Positions 27,443 through 36,301 of a stretch of DNA of 64,000 nt are shown here, piece after piece. The stretch is taken from positions 1 to 64,000 of the forward strand of contig JAFIEO010000008.1 in the NCBI GenBank assembly GCA_020832445.1, given 5' to 3'. How positions within the stretch are numbered: position 1 is the first letter of the stretch; each line of letters starts with the position of its first letter. The notes under the pieces were generated by a model. It made no database searches, was not told the DNA's origin, and saw nothing but the letters and a program-made list of their open reading frames with translations. Made by a program: the position numbers and the translations under genes. The DNA comes from Paracoccaceae bacterium (GTDB lineage: Bacteria; Pseudomonadota; Alphaproteobacteria; Rhodobacterales; Rhodobacteraceae).

Positions 27443-28960
27443 TCAGGCTGCATTCTCTGCGCGGATGCCCGAAATTGCTTGCACCAGCGAATCCTCGGTC
27501 ACGTCATCGGCGCTGAATTCGCGCATGATGCGCCCGTGATACATGGCCACAATCCGGTCCGAGACACGCAGCACTTCGGGCATTTCCGAACTGATGACGA
27601 TAACCGCATACCCTTGGGCCGCCAGTTCGCGCAATAGATTGTGAATCTCGGATTTGGACCCGACATCAATGCCGCGCGTGGGTTCATCCACGATCAGAAC
27701 GCGCGGCTTCATGGACAGCCATTTTCCGATGACAATCTTTTGCTGGTTGCCGCCTGACAGCACACCAACGGTCTGGCGCCAGCTTGGTGATTTGATTTCC
27801 AGCTTTTCGCGATACTGCTCGTAGATTTCCATTTCAGCCCCGGACGACACGAAAGGCCCTGATGTCAGGTCCTGAACCTGCGGCAGGGTTATGTTGTCGC
27901 GGCAGCTCATTTGCAGCACCAGCCCTTGTTCCTTGCGGTTCTCTGGCACCAGCGAAATGCCCAGACTGATCGCGCTTTGCGGCGAGCTGATCTGCACCGG
28001 CGCGCCATCCACCAGAATTTCGCCACTATCGGGACTGCGCAGGCCAAAAAGCGTTTCCGCAATTTCCGTCCGGCCCGCGCCCACAAGCCCGTAAAAGCCC
28101 AACACTTCGCCCGCGCGCACGGCAAAACTGACATTCTCGAACAAGGGCGCGCAGCTTAACCCGCGCACTTCCAGCACCGTGTCGCCCAGTTTGGGTGGAT
28201 TGACATCGCGCGACAAATCAAGGCTGCGGCCAATCATCAGGCGGGTCACTTCGTCTTCATTCGTGTCTGCGGTGGTCAGGGTGCCGCGATACGCGCCATC
28301 GCGCAGAACTGTAATGCGGTCGGACAGGGTGAATATTTCATCCATCCGGTGCGAGATATAGACAATCCCCACACCGCGCGCCTTCAGGTCGTTAATGATG
28401 TCGAACAACACCACCTTTTCTGAATCGGTCAGTGACGCCGTTGGTTCGTCAAACACCACCACGCGGGCGTCAACCGTCAGCGCGCGGGCGATTTCCACCA
28501 TCTGCTGATTGGCAATCGACAGGTTTGCGACCGTCACTTCCCCCCTGAATTTGCAATTCAGGCGCTTCAGAATAGCGTTGGAGCGGTCGAACAAGGTTGT
28601 CCAGTCCACGCGGCCCAGTGACTTCAGCGGCAATTCCCCAAGATAGATGTTTTCTGCCGCCGACATTTCCGGAACAAGGCTAAGTTCCTGATGAATCAGC
28701 ACAACGCCCTGGGCCTTGGCCTCGATCGGGGTGGTCATGCGCACCGGACGTTCGGCGATCATGATCTGCCCTTCGTCGGGTTGATACATGCCCGCCAGCA
28801 CTTTCATCAATGTGGATTTGCCAGCGCCGTTTTCGCCCAGAAGGGCGTGAACCTCGCCGGGCATCACCTCGAAATCGACACCATCAAGCGCGCGGACGCC
28901 GGGAAATGTCTTGACGATGCCCTGTAGGCGCAGCGCCGGTTGTTGTGGTGTATCCGTCAT
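27443..28960 (-). CDS. Ribose-type sugar ABC transporter ATP-binding protein (RbsA/MglA-like)
   Basis: This 505-residue protein has two fused ATPase domains, as in RbsA and MglA. The first has Walker A LLGENGAGKSTLMKVLAG and Walker B VVVFDEPTASL. The second is degenerate in Walker A (GLVGAGRTEIAETLFG), as is usual in this family, and has signature SGGNQQKIVIGKWL and Walker B VLIVDEPTRGIDVG. The start at 28960 overlaps the upstream permease stop by 4 bp. It is the last gene of the operon 31997-27443. The frame extending upstream (to 29185) is non-homologous. Confidence 0.95.
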   Translation of the reverse strand: MTDTPQQPALRLQGIVKTFPGVRALDGVDFEVMPGEVHALLGENGAGKSTLMKVLAGMYQPDEGQIMIAERPVRMTTPIEAKAQGVVLIHQELSLVPEMSAAENIYLGELPLKSLGRVDWTTLFDRSNAILKRLNCKFRGEVTVANLSIANQQMVEIARALTVDARVVVFDEPTASLTDSEKVVLFDIINDLKARGVGIVYISHRMDEIFTLSDRITVLRDGAYRGTLTTADTNEDEVTRLMIGRSLDLSRDVNPPKLGDTVLEVRGLSCAPLFENVSFAVRAGEVLGFYGLVGAGRTEIAETLFGLRSPDSGEILVDGAPVQISSPQSAISLGISLVPENRKEQGLVLQMSCRDNITLPQVQDLTSGPFVSSGAEMEIYEQYREKLEIKSPSWRQTVGVLSGGNQQKIVIGKWLSMKPRVLIVDEPTRGIDVGSKSEIHNLLRELAAQGYAVIVISSEMPEVLRVSDRIVAMYHGRIMREFSADDVTEDSLVQAISGIRAENAA

Positions 28961-29946
28961 AGGCGCAGCCCCCCGTCCGCTGTGCGATTGAAACGTTTGT
29001 CCAGAAACAGAACGGCAATCAGGATGCTGCCAAGGATGACATAAACGTAGAAGGCAGGCACCTGCATCAGGTTCATGCCGTTGCGCAAAATGCCAATGGC
29101 CAGCACCCCGCCGAATGTGCCGATTATGTCGCCCTTGCCCCCTGTCAGTTTCGTGCCGCCCAAAACCACAGCCGTGATCACCCATAGTTCATAATCGCGG
29201 CCCAGATTGGGCGTGGCCGCCCCCATCTGCGTGGACAAAAGCACACCCGACAGGGCCGCAAGAAAGCCGATGATCATGAAATTGACCATCATATGCGGCC
29301 CGACACGAATACCTGCATTCACCGCCGCTTCGCGGTTGCCGCCCACGGCATAGGTATTGCGCCCGTGCGCTGTACGCGACAAAACCCAATGAACCGCCAG
29401 CGTGCATAGCAGAAATATGATCGCCAGCACCGGCAACGGCCCGACTGACAAAGCGCTGAAATCGGAATAGGCAAAATTCATCGCATAGAAGGACTGCTCG
29501 CCCGTATAGACAAAGACCAGACCGCGAATGCCCAGCATTGCCCCCAGCGTGACAATGAAGGCATCAACGCCGGTTTTCCAAACGATAAAGCCATTCAACG
29601 CGCCCAGCACAATGCCCACCAGCAGCGCAAGGCAGACCGCAGGCAGGATTTGCCAGTTGCCCCATGTGGCAAACATGGCCCAGCTTTGCACATCCACCGC
29701 GAAGGCCGCCGCAAGCGCCAGAATAGCCCCCACCGACAGGTCGATATTGCCATTGATCATCACCAGCGTCATGCCCAGCGCGATCAGCCCGATGGTTGAT
29801 GTCTGCACCAGAATATTCTGGAAATTGCGGTAGTCGAAGAAATGGTCCGAAACCAGACTGAAGAAGATGAAAACAATCAGCACAAAGCCCCAGATCGGGT
29901 TGCGCATCAACCAGCGCACAGGGTTGAAATCAGTTGGGTTTGACAT
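28957..29946 (-). CDS. Ribose-type sugar ABC transporter permease (RbsC-like), second copy
   Basis: This 329-residue BPD_transp_2-type permease has about ten helices. Conserved segments are GMTLVMINGNIDLSVGAILALAA, WVLSRTAHGRNTYAVGGNREAAVNAGI and VVLGGTKLTGGKGDIIGTF. It pairs with the permease encoded 8 bp upstream, presumably as a heterodimer. The ATG at 29946 is preferred; an ATG at 29958 is in frame. Confidence 0.93.
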   Translation of the reverse strand: MSNPTDFNPVRWLMRNPIWGFVLIVFIFFSLVSDHFFDYRNFQNILVQTSTIGLIALGMTLVMINGNIDLSVGAILALAAAFAVDVQSWAMFATWGNWQILPAVCLALLVGIVLGALNGFIVWKTGVDAFIVTLGAMLGIRGLVFVYTGEQSFYAMNFAYSDFSALSVGPLPVLAIIFLLCTLAVHWVLSRTAHGRNTYAVGGNREAAVNAGIRVGPHMMVNFMIIGFLAALSGVLLSTQMGAATPNLGRDYELWVITAVVLGGTKLTGGKGDIIGTFGGVLAIGILRNGMNLMQVPAFYVYVILGSILIAVLFLDKRFNRTADGGLRL

Positions 29947-29954
29947 CACGGACC

Positions 29955-30929
29955 TCATGCTATCGGTGAAAACAGGCGGCCACGCTTGGCTGCAACATCC
30001 AGCCAGACGGCCACGATGATGACCACCCAGGTCACCAGCCATTGCGTATAATAGGGCTGGCCCATCAGGATCAGGCCGTTCTGGATAAAGGCCAGCATCA
30101 ACACGCCCAGAACCGTTTTCAGAATGCTGCCCGCGCCCCCCAGCAGCGATGTGCCGCCCAGAATAACCGCCGCCAGAACCTGAAGCTCATAGCCCTGCCC
30201 CACATTGTTTTGCGACCCCATCACGCGGCTGCCAAGGATCATCGCAGCGACCGCCACGCATAGCGCCGAGATCAGATAGGTCGTGAACACCACCCGCGAG
30301 CGCGGAATGCCCGAAAACACCGATGCTGTCGGATTGCCGCCCACAGCATAGACTTTGCGCCCGAAGGGCATGGTGGTCATGATGATATGAAACACCAGCG
30401 CCATGGTCCCGAAAATGATGATTGGGGTTGCAATGCCAAACATCGCACCGCGCCCGAAAATGGCAAACCATGTGCCGCTTTGGTCCGCAATGTCTACATT
30501 CTGTCCACCACTATAGATCAGCACCAGCCCCTGAATGGCCGACAGCATGCCCAAAGTCACAATCAGCGAATTCAGCCGCAATATACCAATCAGGAACCCG
30601 TTTATCGCCCCAAGGCACAGGGTTGCCAGCACCATGACAGGAATGGCCAGTTCCGGCCCGATCTTGTCATGCAGATCGACAACCAGAACAGTCGCAAAGG
30701 ACAGCATAGACCCCACGGACAGATCCAGATTGCCACCAATCACCACAATCGTGACCCCAAGGGCCATAACCCCGATAATCGCAGCCTGCCGGAAGACTGA
30801 CATGAAATTATCGAGCGACAGAAACCTGTCTGACATCAGCGAAAACGCGATCATAAACACGATGAAGGCCACAAGGATTCCCTGCTTTGCAATCGCAGGA
30901 CCCCCTGCCTTGAGGCGGGTCATTAGCAT
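29955..30929 (-). CDS. Ribose-type sugar ABC transporter permease (RbsC-like), first copy
   Basis: This 324-residue permease is paralogous to the next gene. It carries GVTIVVIGGNLDLSVGSMLS, MPFGRKVYAVGGNPTASVFSGI and AVILGGTSLLGGAGSI. A GGAGGAG Shine-Dalgarno precedes the ATG at 30929. It is separated from the binding-protein gene by 126 bp containing a long GC hairpin (31002-31040). Confidence 0.93.
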   Translation of the reverse strand: MLMTRLKAGGPAIAKQGILVAFIVFMIAFSLMSDRFLSLDNFMSVFRQAAIIGVMALGVTIVVIGGNLDLSVGSMLSFATVLVVDLHDKIGPELAIPVMVLATLCLGAINGFLIGILRLNSLIVTLGMLSAIQGLVLIYSGGQNVDIADQSGTWFAIFGRGAMFGIATPIIIFGTMALVFHIIMTTMPFGRKVYAVGGNPTASVFSGIPRSRVVFTTYLISALCVAVAAMILGSRVMGSQNNVGQGYELQVLAAVILGGTSLLGGAGSILKTVLGVLMLAFIQNGLILMGQPYYTQWLVTWVVIIVAVWLDVAAKRGRLFSPIA

Positions 30930-31001
30930 CTGGCTCCTCCCGGAAAGTCAAAAACTCGCGCTCTCCTCAGCGCGCCTGACGACACGGACAAATGCCGTCA
31001 A

Positions 31002-31040
31002 GGCCGGGGCACGCGCGCGGGTAGCGCCTGTGCCCCGGCC
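31002..31040 (-). terminator. Hairpin between sugar-binding protein and permease genes
   Basis: An 11-bp perfect stem (GGCCGGGGCAC with GTGCCCCGGCC) encloses a 17-nt loop, immediately after the binding-protein stop in the transcript. No clear T-tract follows, so it more likely protects the 3' end of the binding-protein mRNA or attenuates partly than terminates fully. Confidence 0.55.
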
Positions 31041-31055
31041 AGTTGTCACGTCAGA

Positions 31056-31997
31056 TCAAAACACAGGGCGGTCGAATTCGTCCATATTGTCCTGTGTGAT
31101 CTTGGGTGTGTCAAAGTAGTTCAGCTTTGGCACATCTTCACCGGCCAGCACATCCAGCGCAGTTTGCAAGGCGGCCTCTGCATCATCGACTGGTGACTGA
31201 TAGACAGACCCCCAGTATTCACCGCGCGCCATGGCATCATATCCGACAGCAAAGTTCGTTGCGCCGATAAATACCATCCCCTCGGCGCGACCTGCGGCAA
31301 GGGCTGCATTCAATGCGCCGACGCCCATATTGTCATCACCGGAATACACACCATCAATCTGGTCAAACCGCGTTAAGAAGGTTTCCATGGTGCGCTGGGC
31401 ACGTTCGCGGTTCCAGTCGCCGGGCTGAATATCAAGCTGGGTCACACCGGGGCACAATTCGGCCAGACGCTCATCGAAACCCTGCTGGCGTTCAATTGCG
31501 GTGGTATAGCCCGGCATACCGGTGATCTGGACAATCTGGCCTTCGCCGTCCAATGCGTCACACATCATTTCGGCGGAATAAATGCCCTGCTGCACATTGT
31601 TCGGGCCAGAGAATGCGGCGATGAATTCCATCCCCGCCTCGGCGATGTTCGAATTGGTCACGACCACCGGAATTTCCGCACGATGCGCATTGCGGACCGC
31701 CGGAACCAGCGCCTGCCCGTCGGTTGGCCAGATTATGATGGCATCAACCTGCTGCTGGATAAGATCCTGCATCTGGCTGATCTGGCGTGCGACATCCCCA
31801 CCGGCATCCAGAACAATCACTTCGACATCGGGGTTGGCTTCGGCGGCGGCAATGAAAGCGCGTTCATAGGTTGTCTGATAGCTGTCGATACCGACATTGT
31901 TCTGCGTGATCCCGATCCGGACTGTATCGGCCGTGGCGGCACTTGCCAGGGCAAGGGTGCCGCAACTGGCAAGCAGAATGCGCATGGTCTTTGTCAT
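31056..31997 (-). CDS. Ribose-type ABC transporter periplasmic sugar-binding protein
   Basis: This 313-residue type I periplasmic binding protein (Peripla_BP_4, RbsB-like) has a signal peptide (MRILLASCGTLALASAATA) and a mature start DTVRIGITQNN. Family segments are MQDLIQQQVDAIIIWPTDGQALVPAV, IEFAAFSGPNN-like AAFSGPNNVQQG, and IDGVYSGDDNMGVGALNA. The start at 31997 has GGAGGAAG upstream. The ligand is probably a monosaccharide or polyol. The gene is divergent from the solute-binding-domain regulator, which may sense the imported compound or a product of it. Confidence 0.92.
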   Translation of the reverse strand: MTKTMRILLASCGTLALASAATADTVRIGITQNNVGIDSYQTTYERAFIAAAEANPDVEVIVLDAGGDVARQISQMQDLIQQQVDAIIIWPTDGQALVPAVRNAHRAEIPVVVTNSNIAEAGMEFIAAFSGPNNVQQGIYSAEMMCDALDGEGQIVQITGMPGYTTAIERQQGFDERLAELCPGVTQLDIQPGDWNRERAQRTMETFLTRFDQIDGVYSGDDNMGVGALNAALAAGRAEGMVFIGATNFAVGYDAMARGEYWGSVYQSPVDDAEAALQTALDVLAGEDVPKLNYFDTPKITQDNMDEFDRPVF

Positions 31998-32145
31998 TTT
32001 CTTCCTCCCATAGGTTTCATATGCGCCGCGCGCCCTGACGGGAAAGCCCCCCAGCACAGCGTTTTTGCGCTTCTTGTATGCTGTCTGCACGGGGCCGTCT
32101 GCAACACAGCAAAAATATCCAAAACGGCCACCGTAATATTCATTT

Positions 32146-32185
32146 TGAACATTTATGATGTATGAACACCAAGTCAAATTGAACA
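32146..32185. promoter_or_regulatory. Three TGAACA direct repeats at 17-bp spacing
   Basis: TGAACA occurs at 32146-32151, 32163-32168 and 32180-32185, an exact 17-bp period. It lies in the 205-bp region between the sugar ABC operon (start 31997) and the regulator (start 32203). Such phased repeats are typical of cooperative regulator binding. The adjacent winged-helix/solute-binding regulator is the obvious candidate. Confidence 0.55.
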
Positions 32186-32202
32186 AAGTGAAGGTATTGC
32201 AA

Positions 32203-34014
32203 ATGTCCAAACCGCAAAACACCGACCGCGACCCCCGCCCTCAAGGAAAGTTCAAAGACGTGAAAATGGGAAATATTCAGAATGAAAATTTCTTGTCTGC
32301 GCAGGGCACCCGCGGGGGGCAGGACGGGGGCGGGCAGGCAGCCTTGCCTGCGGCACTTGGTTTTATCGAATCCCTGATCGCCGAACTGGATACCGCGCTT
32401 GAAATAGGCGATCCCAATCCGCACCTGAACATGGTGGCCGCACTGATCAAGGCCCATCTTAACGGCAAGATCATCACGGCGACAATGCTGATTTCGGCCT
32501 CTGGTGTGCCCTATGCCACGGCACGGCGCAAGTTGCAGCAATTGCTGGATTGCGGCCTGATAGAACAGCGCGCGCGAACACGGTCGGGGCGGTCCTTTTC
32601 GCTACACCCGACCGGGCGGCTGATGACAAACTGGCGCCAGCTTGCAGACCGCATCCTGCGGCTTTGCGCTGAAACCACCGGCACGGCCACAGCGACTGCG
32701 CGTGAATATTATTTCGGGGCGTCCTATGTGCCAGCCAGCCAGTCAATAGCCCCGCCGCAGGTTTTGCCGGAACCTTTGCAACTGGGCGGCGGCTTGCGCA
32801 TTCTGGTGCATGGCGACCCGACCTTCATGGTCATGGAAAACCTGAAGCGGCAGTTTGAACAGATTATCGGCACGTCCATCAGCCAGCGCGCCTTTTCCAT
32901 AGACAGGCTGCGCACGGAGGCCCTGCGCAATGCACAGCGCCGTGTCAGCAAATATGACATCATCGCCGTCGACCTGCCCTGGATCGGCGAGTTTGCGGAA
33001 AAGAACGTGCTGTCCCCGCTAAGTGACTGTCTGGATATCGACCGGCTGGACGCGCCGGATTTTCACACTGCGGGGTGGATGGCCGCGCATTGGGGCGGGC
33101 GGCCCTATGGTGTGCCAAGTCAGACAACGCCGGAATTGCTGTTTTACCGCAAGGACATGTTCGCCGCCGCAGGGCTGGAACCGCCACACACCACAGATGC
33201 CGTGATCACCGCAGCACGCCATTTTCACGCGCCACAGCATGGCCGCTATGGTATTGCGTGGAACGCCGCGCGCGGCACGGCATTGGGGCACCAGTTCCTG
33301 ATGACCTGCGCCGATTTTGGCCAGCCGATCATCAATCTGGACCCCATCGCCGGTGGTTTCGCGGCTGACACGGCCAAGCGCACCGACATTGTGCCCACCA
33401 TCGACACACCACTGGCGCTGGATGCGTGCGAATACCTGCTGCAACTGCTGGACCTGTCCCCACCCGACATTTTGTCGATGTCGTGGTATGAACGGATCCG
33501 CCCCTATGCGGCGGGCAAGATCGCCATGGCCTATGGCTACACGCTTCTGGCCCCGTATTTTGAACGCGACCCCTCGTCGCCCGCCAATGGCAACACCGGT
33601 TATCTGCCCCATGCCGCCGGTCCGCAAGGCCAGCCGGTGGCCCCCGTGGGCGGGTATGTTCTGGGCATTCCTGCCAATATTGCGCCCGAACGCCGCGCCG
33701 CCGCTGCGGAAGCGCTGGTTGCCTTCACATCGCCCGAGGCACAAAAACTGTATGTGCTGAACGGCAGCCGCACCGCACCGCGCTATTCAGTGGGGGCCGA
33801 CCCCGAAGTGCGGCGCATTTCCCCCATTTTTGAAGCGGTGGACGCCATGTCGCTGCGCGATGAATTGCAGTATTGGCCACGCCCGCCAATTCCCCAGATC
33901 GCCGACATCATAGAGATTTGCGGACAGGAACTTCATGACATGCTGCGCGGAATACTGACCCCGCGCGACGCCTTAAGGCGCGCCCAGTCACGGGCAGAAG
34001 ACGCCTTGAAATAA
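32203..34014 (+). CDS. Winged-helix transcription factor fused to an ABC-type solute-binding domain
   Basis: This 603-residue protein has no signal peptide. Residues about 54-144 form a MarR-like winged helix (ASGVPYATARRKLQQLLDCG, RTRSGRSFSLHPTGRLM). From about 198 to the end it is a full SBP_bac_1 (maltose-binding type) domain, with WGGRPYGVPSQTTPELLFYR, AGKIAMAYGYTLLAP, PVGGYVLGIPANI and AFTSPEAQKLYV. The start at 32203 is chosen for GAAGG 8 nt upstream. A start at 32155 would run through the TGAACA repeats. Cytoplasmic location and divergence from a sugar importer suggest a ligand-sensing regulator. The ligand-binding half is of a different class from that of the neighbouring transporter's own binding protein. 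Confidence 0.88.
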   Translation: MSKPQNTDRDPRPQGKFKDVKMGNIQNENFLSAQGTRGGQDGGGQAALPAALGFIESLIAELDTALEIGDPNPHLNMVAALIKAHLNGKIITATMLISASGVPYATARRKLQQLLDCGLIEQRARTRSGRSFSLHPTGRLMTNWRQLADRILRLCAETTGTATATAREYYFGASYVPASQSIAPPQVLPEPLQLGGGLRILVHGDPTFMVMENLKRQFEQIIGTSISQRAFSIDRLRTEALRNAQRRVSKYDIIAVDLPWIGEFAEKNVLSPLSDCLDIDRLDAPDFHTAGWMAAHWGGRPYGVPSQTTPELLFYRKDMFAAAGLEPPHTTDAVITAARHFHAPQHGRYGIAWNAARGTALGHQFLMTCADFGQPIINLDPIAGGFAADTAKRTDIVPTIDTPLALDACEYLLQLLDLSPPDILSMSWYERIRPYAAGKIAMAYGYTLLAPYFERDPSSPANGNTGYLPHAAGPQGQPVAPVGGYVLGIPANIAPERRAAAAEALVAFTSPEAQKLYVLNGSRTAPRYSVGADPEVRRISPIFEAVDAMSLRDELQYWPRPPIPQIADIIEICGQELHDMLRGILTPRDALRRAQSRAEDALK

Positions 34015-34037
34015 CCAAAAGCGCTGAGGAGGACGCC

Positions 34038-34844
34038 ATGGACACCACCCGCCTGAAAGGCAAGAATATTCTGATCACCGGTGCCGCGCGCGGTATGGGT
34101 GCGTGCAATGCCGAACATTTCGCAGAACTGGGCGCGAATGTCTGCCTTGGCGATCTGGATCTGGATGCCGCGCAAACACTGGCCGACAAGATCAACGCCA
34201 AGGGCAATGGCCGTGCGATTGCTGTCAAAATGGATGTCACAAAACGCGAAGATAACGCAGCCGCCGTTGCAGCCACCGTTGACGCATTCGGGCTGATCAA
34301 TGTGGGCCTGTTCAATGCGGGCCTGAACAAGCCCCGGTTCTTCATGGATATAGATGAAGACAACTGGGACATGATCATGAATGTCAACACCAAGGCCATG
34401 TGGCTGGGCATGCAGGAAACTGCCCGCCAGATGATCGCGCAGGGCAAGCAGGATTACCCCTATAAGCTGATCAATGTGGGGTCCATCGCGTCGCGCAAGC
34501 CGCTGGTGGATGTGACTGTCTATTGCACGTCGAAATATGGCTGTCTGGCGCTGACGCATTGCGGGGCCATCGGGCTGTCGGAACATGGAATTACTGTGAA
34601 CGGATACGCGCCGGGTGTGGTTGTCACGCCGCTATGGGAACAGCTGGACAAGGATCTGGTCGAAATAGGGTTCAAGGACCGCGAAGGTCAGGCCTATGAC
34701 GACATCGTGCGTGATGCACTGCAAATCAAGCGCGTGTCCTATCCCGAAGATGTCAGGGGCACAGCCGCATTCCTGTGCAGTTCCGACAGTGATTACATGA
34801 CGGGTCAGATGATCCATATCGATGGCGGCTGGTGCATCCAGTAA
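34038..34844 (+). CDS. Short-chain dehydrogenase/reductase (SDR)
   Basis: This 268-residue classical SDR has the NAD(P)-binding TGAARGMG at 14-21, an Asp after beta-2 (LGDLDLD) favouring NAD(H), FNAG at about 92-95, Ser at 149 or 152 (NVGSIAS), and catalytic Tyr162/Lys166 (YCTSK). It ends MTGQMIHIDGGWCIQ. Sugar alcohol and 2-keto-polyol dehydrogenases often look like this, but the substrate is open. GGAGGA precedes the ATG. It lies 23 bp behind the regulator and leads the catabolic gene run. Confidence 0.93.
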   Translation: MDTTRLKGKNILITGAARGMGACNAEHFAELGANVCLGDLDLDAAQTLADKINAKGNGRAIAVKMDVTKREDNAAAVAATVDAFGLINVGLFNAGLNKPRFFMDIDEDNWDMIMNVNTKAMWLGMQETARQMIAQGKQDYPYKLINVGSIASRKPLVDVTVYCTSKYGCLALTHCGAIGLSEHGITVNGYAPGVVVTPLWEQLDKDLVEIGFKDREGQAYDDIVRDALQIKRVSYPEDVRGTAAFLCSSDSDYMTGQMIHIDGGWCIQ

Positions 34845-34919
34845 CGCAATCACACCACATTCCCAATTCACCCTTCAGACAATCGGTGCATCGCCACATG
34901 CACTGGACGGAGTAGTCTT

Positions 34920-36218
34920 ATGTCACGAGCTTTGATGCCCAATCTGTTAACCCCCCAGGACCTTGAACCAAACTGGCGCTGGGAAGGGCGGTTGCCCGCA
35001 TGGGGCCACACTTCGGTCGATTTTGAACGCCGGATCGACCATGACCGCCTGCGCCGCTACCGTTTGGCGCGCACGCGGCAGGCGTTGCAGGCGTCCAATG
35101 CCGGCACGCTGTTGTTGTTCGATGTGAACAATATCCGCTATGTGTCGGCCACCAAGATCGGCGAATGGGAACGCGACAAGATGTGTCGCTTCTGCCTGCT
35201 GACGGGCGATGATGCGCCCTATGTCTGGGATTTCGGATCAGCCGCGATGCATCACAAGAAATTCAGCGACTGGCTGGTGCCCGACCACTGCCGCGCCGGT
35301 GTGGTGGGCATGCGCGGCACCATTCCGCCCGAATTCGGCCTAATGCGCAAGTATGCGCGTGAAATCGCGGGTTTGATCCGCGATGCGGGCATGGGCGACA
35401 TGCCGGTGGGCGTGGATTACGCCGAAACCGCCATGTTCCATGCCCTGCAAGAAGAGGGGCTGAATGTCGTGGATGGCCAGCAAATCATGCTGGCCGCGCG
35501 CGAGATCAAGAACTGGGATGAAATCCAGTTGCTGACACAAGCCGCCGCCATGGTCGATGGCGTCTATCATATGATCTACGAGGAGTTGAAACCCGGCATA
35601 CGCGAGAATGACATCGTCGCCCTGTCCAACAAGATGCTCTATGAAATGGGCAGCGATGATGTGGAAGCGATCAACGCCATTTCAGGCGAACGCTGCAACC
35701 CGCACCCGCATAATTTCACCGATCGCTATTTCCGCCCCGGTGATCAGGCCTTCTTTGATATTCTGCAAAGCTATCAGGGGTATCGCACCTGCTATTATCG
35801 CACCTTCAATATTGGCCGCGCGACGCCTGCGCAAAATGACGCCTATGTGAAGGCGCGCGAATGGATTGACGCGTCCATTTCCATGATCAAACCGGGTGTT
35901 TCCACCGACAAAGTGGCCGAGGTCTGGCCAAAGGCGGAAGAATTCGGCTTCCCGGACGAGCAATCGGCCTTTGGCCTGCAATTCGGCCACGGGCTGGGGC
36001 TGGCACTGCATGAGCGCCCGATCATCAGCCGCGCGATCAGTCTGGACCACCCGATGGAAATCAAGACCGGCATGGTTTTCGCGCTGGAAACCTATTGCCC
36101 TGCCACCGACGGCTATTCCGCCGCGCGGATCGAGGAAGAAGTGGTTGTGACCGAAACCGGCTGCGAAGTGATCAGCCTGTTTCCGGCGGAAGAACTGCCG
36201 ATTGCGAACCGCTACTGA
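34920..36218 (+). CDS. M24 peptidase/creatinase-fold protein with an altered metal site
   Basis: This 432-residue protein has the N-terminal creatinase domain (1-190, LLLFDVNNIRYVSATKIG) and the pita-bread domain. Of the five M24 metal ligands it keeps Asp280 (AFFDILQSYQ), His357 (GHGLGLALHERP), Glu390 (ALETYCP) and Glu405 (RIEEEVVV). The second Asp is replaced: the equivalent position is Cys291 in YRTCYYRTF. The overall layout resembles DddP-type DMSP lyases and creatinases more than aminopeptidase P, but DddP's extra Asp residues are also missing. A peptidase role is doubtful. It may cleave a C-N or other bond in the substrate of this gene cluster. Confidence 0.85.
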   Translation: MSRALMPNLLTPQDLEPNWRWEGRLPAWGHTSVDFERRIDHDRLRRYRLARTRQALQASNAGTLLLFDVNNIRYVSATKIGEWERDKMCRFCLLTGDDAPYVWDFGSAAMHHKKFSDWLVPDHCRAGVVGMRGTIPPEFGLMRKYAREIAGLIRDAGMGDMPVGVDYAETAMFHALQEEGLNVVDGQQIMLAAREIKNWDEIQLLTQAAAMVDGVYHMIYEELKPGIRENDIVALSNKMLYEMGSDDVEAINAISGERCNPHPHNFTDRYFRPGDQAFFDILQSYQGYRTCYYRTFNIGRATPAQNDAYVKAREWIDASISMIKPGVSTDKVAEVWPKAEEFGFPDEQSAFGLQFGHGLGLALHERPIISRAISLDHPMEIKTGMVFALETYCPATDGYSAARIEEEVVVTETGCEVISLFPAEELPIANRY

Positions 36219-36240
36219 ACGCCCCTGCCGGGGCGTGGCC

Positions 36241-36268
36241 CCCGGCGGGAGTATTTCTTGCAAGATGA
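36241..36268 (+). repeat. Recurrent GAGTATTT..CAAGATGA leader element
   Basis: CGGGAGTATTTCTTGCAAGA with the following TGAA closely matches 101-128 and, on the minus strand, 57877-57906. In all three places it follows a C-rich run and precedes a start codon by about 15-35 bp. Here it stands before the E1 alpha gene at 36302. Confidence 0.5.
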
Positions 36269-36301
36269 AACCGGGGCGCGTGACCCTGAAAGGACATCGC
36301 A

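Noticed and set aside
34920-36218. Identification of the M24 protein as DMSP lyase DddP
   Set aside because: The general layout is similar, but two Asp metal ligands of DddP are not conserved and no DMSP genes are nearby.
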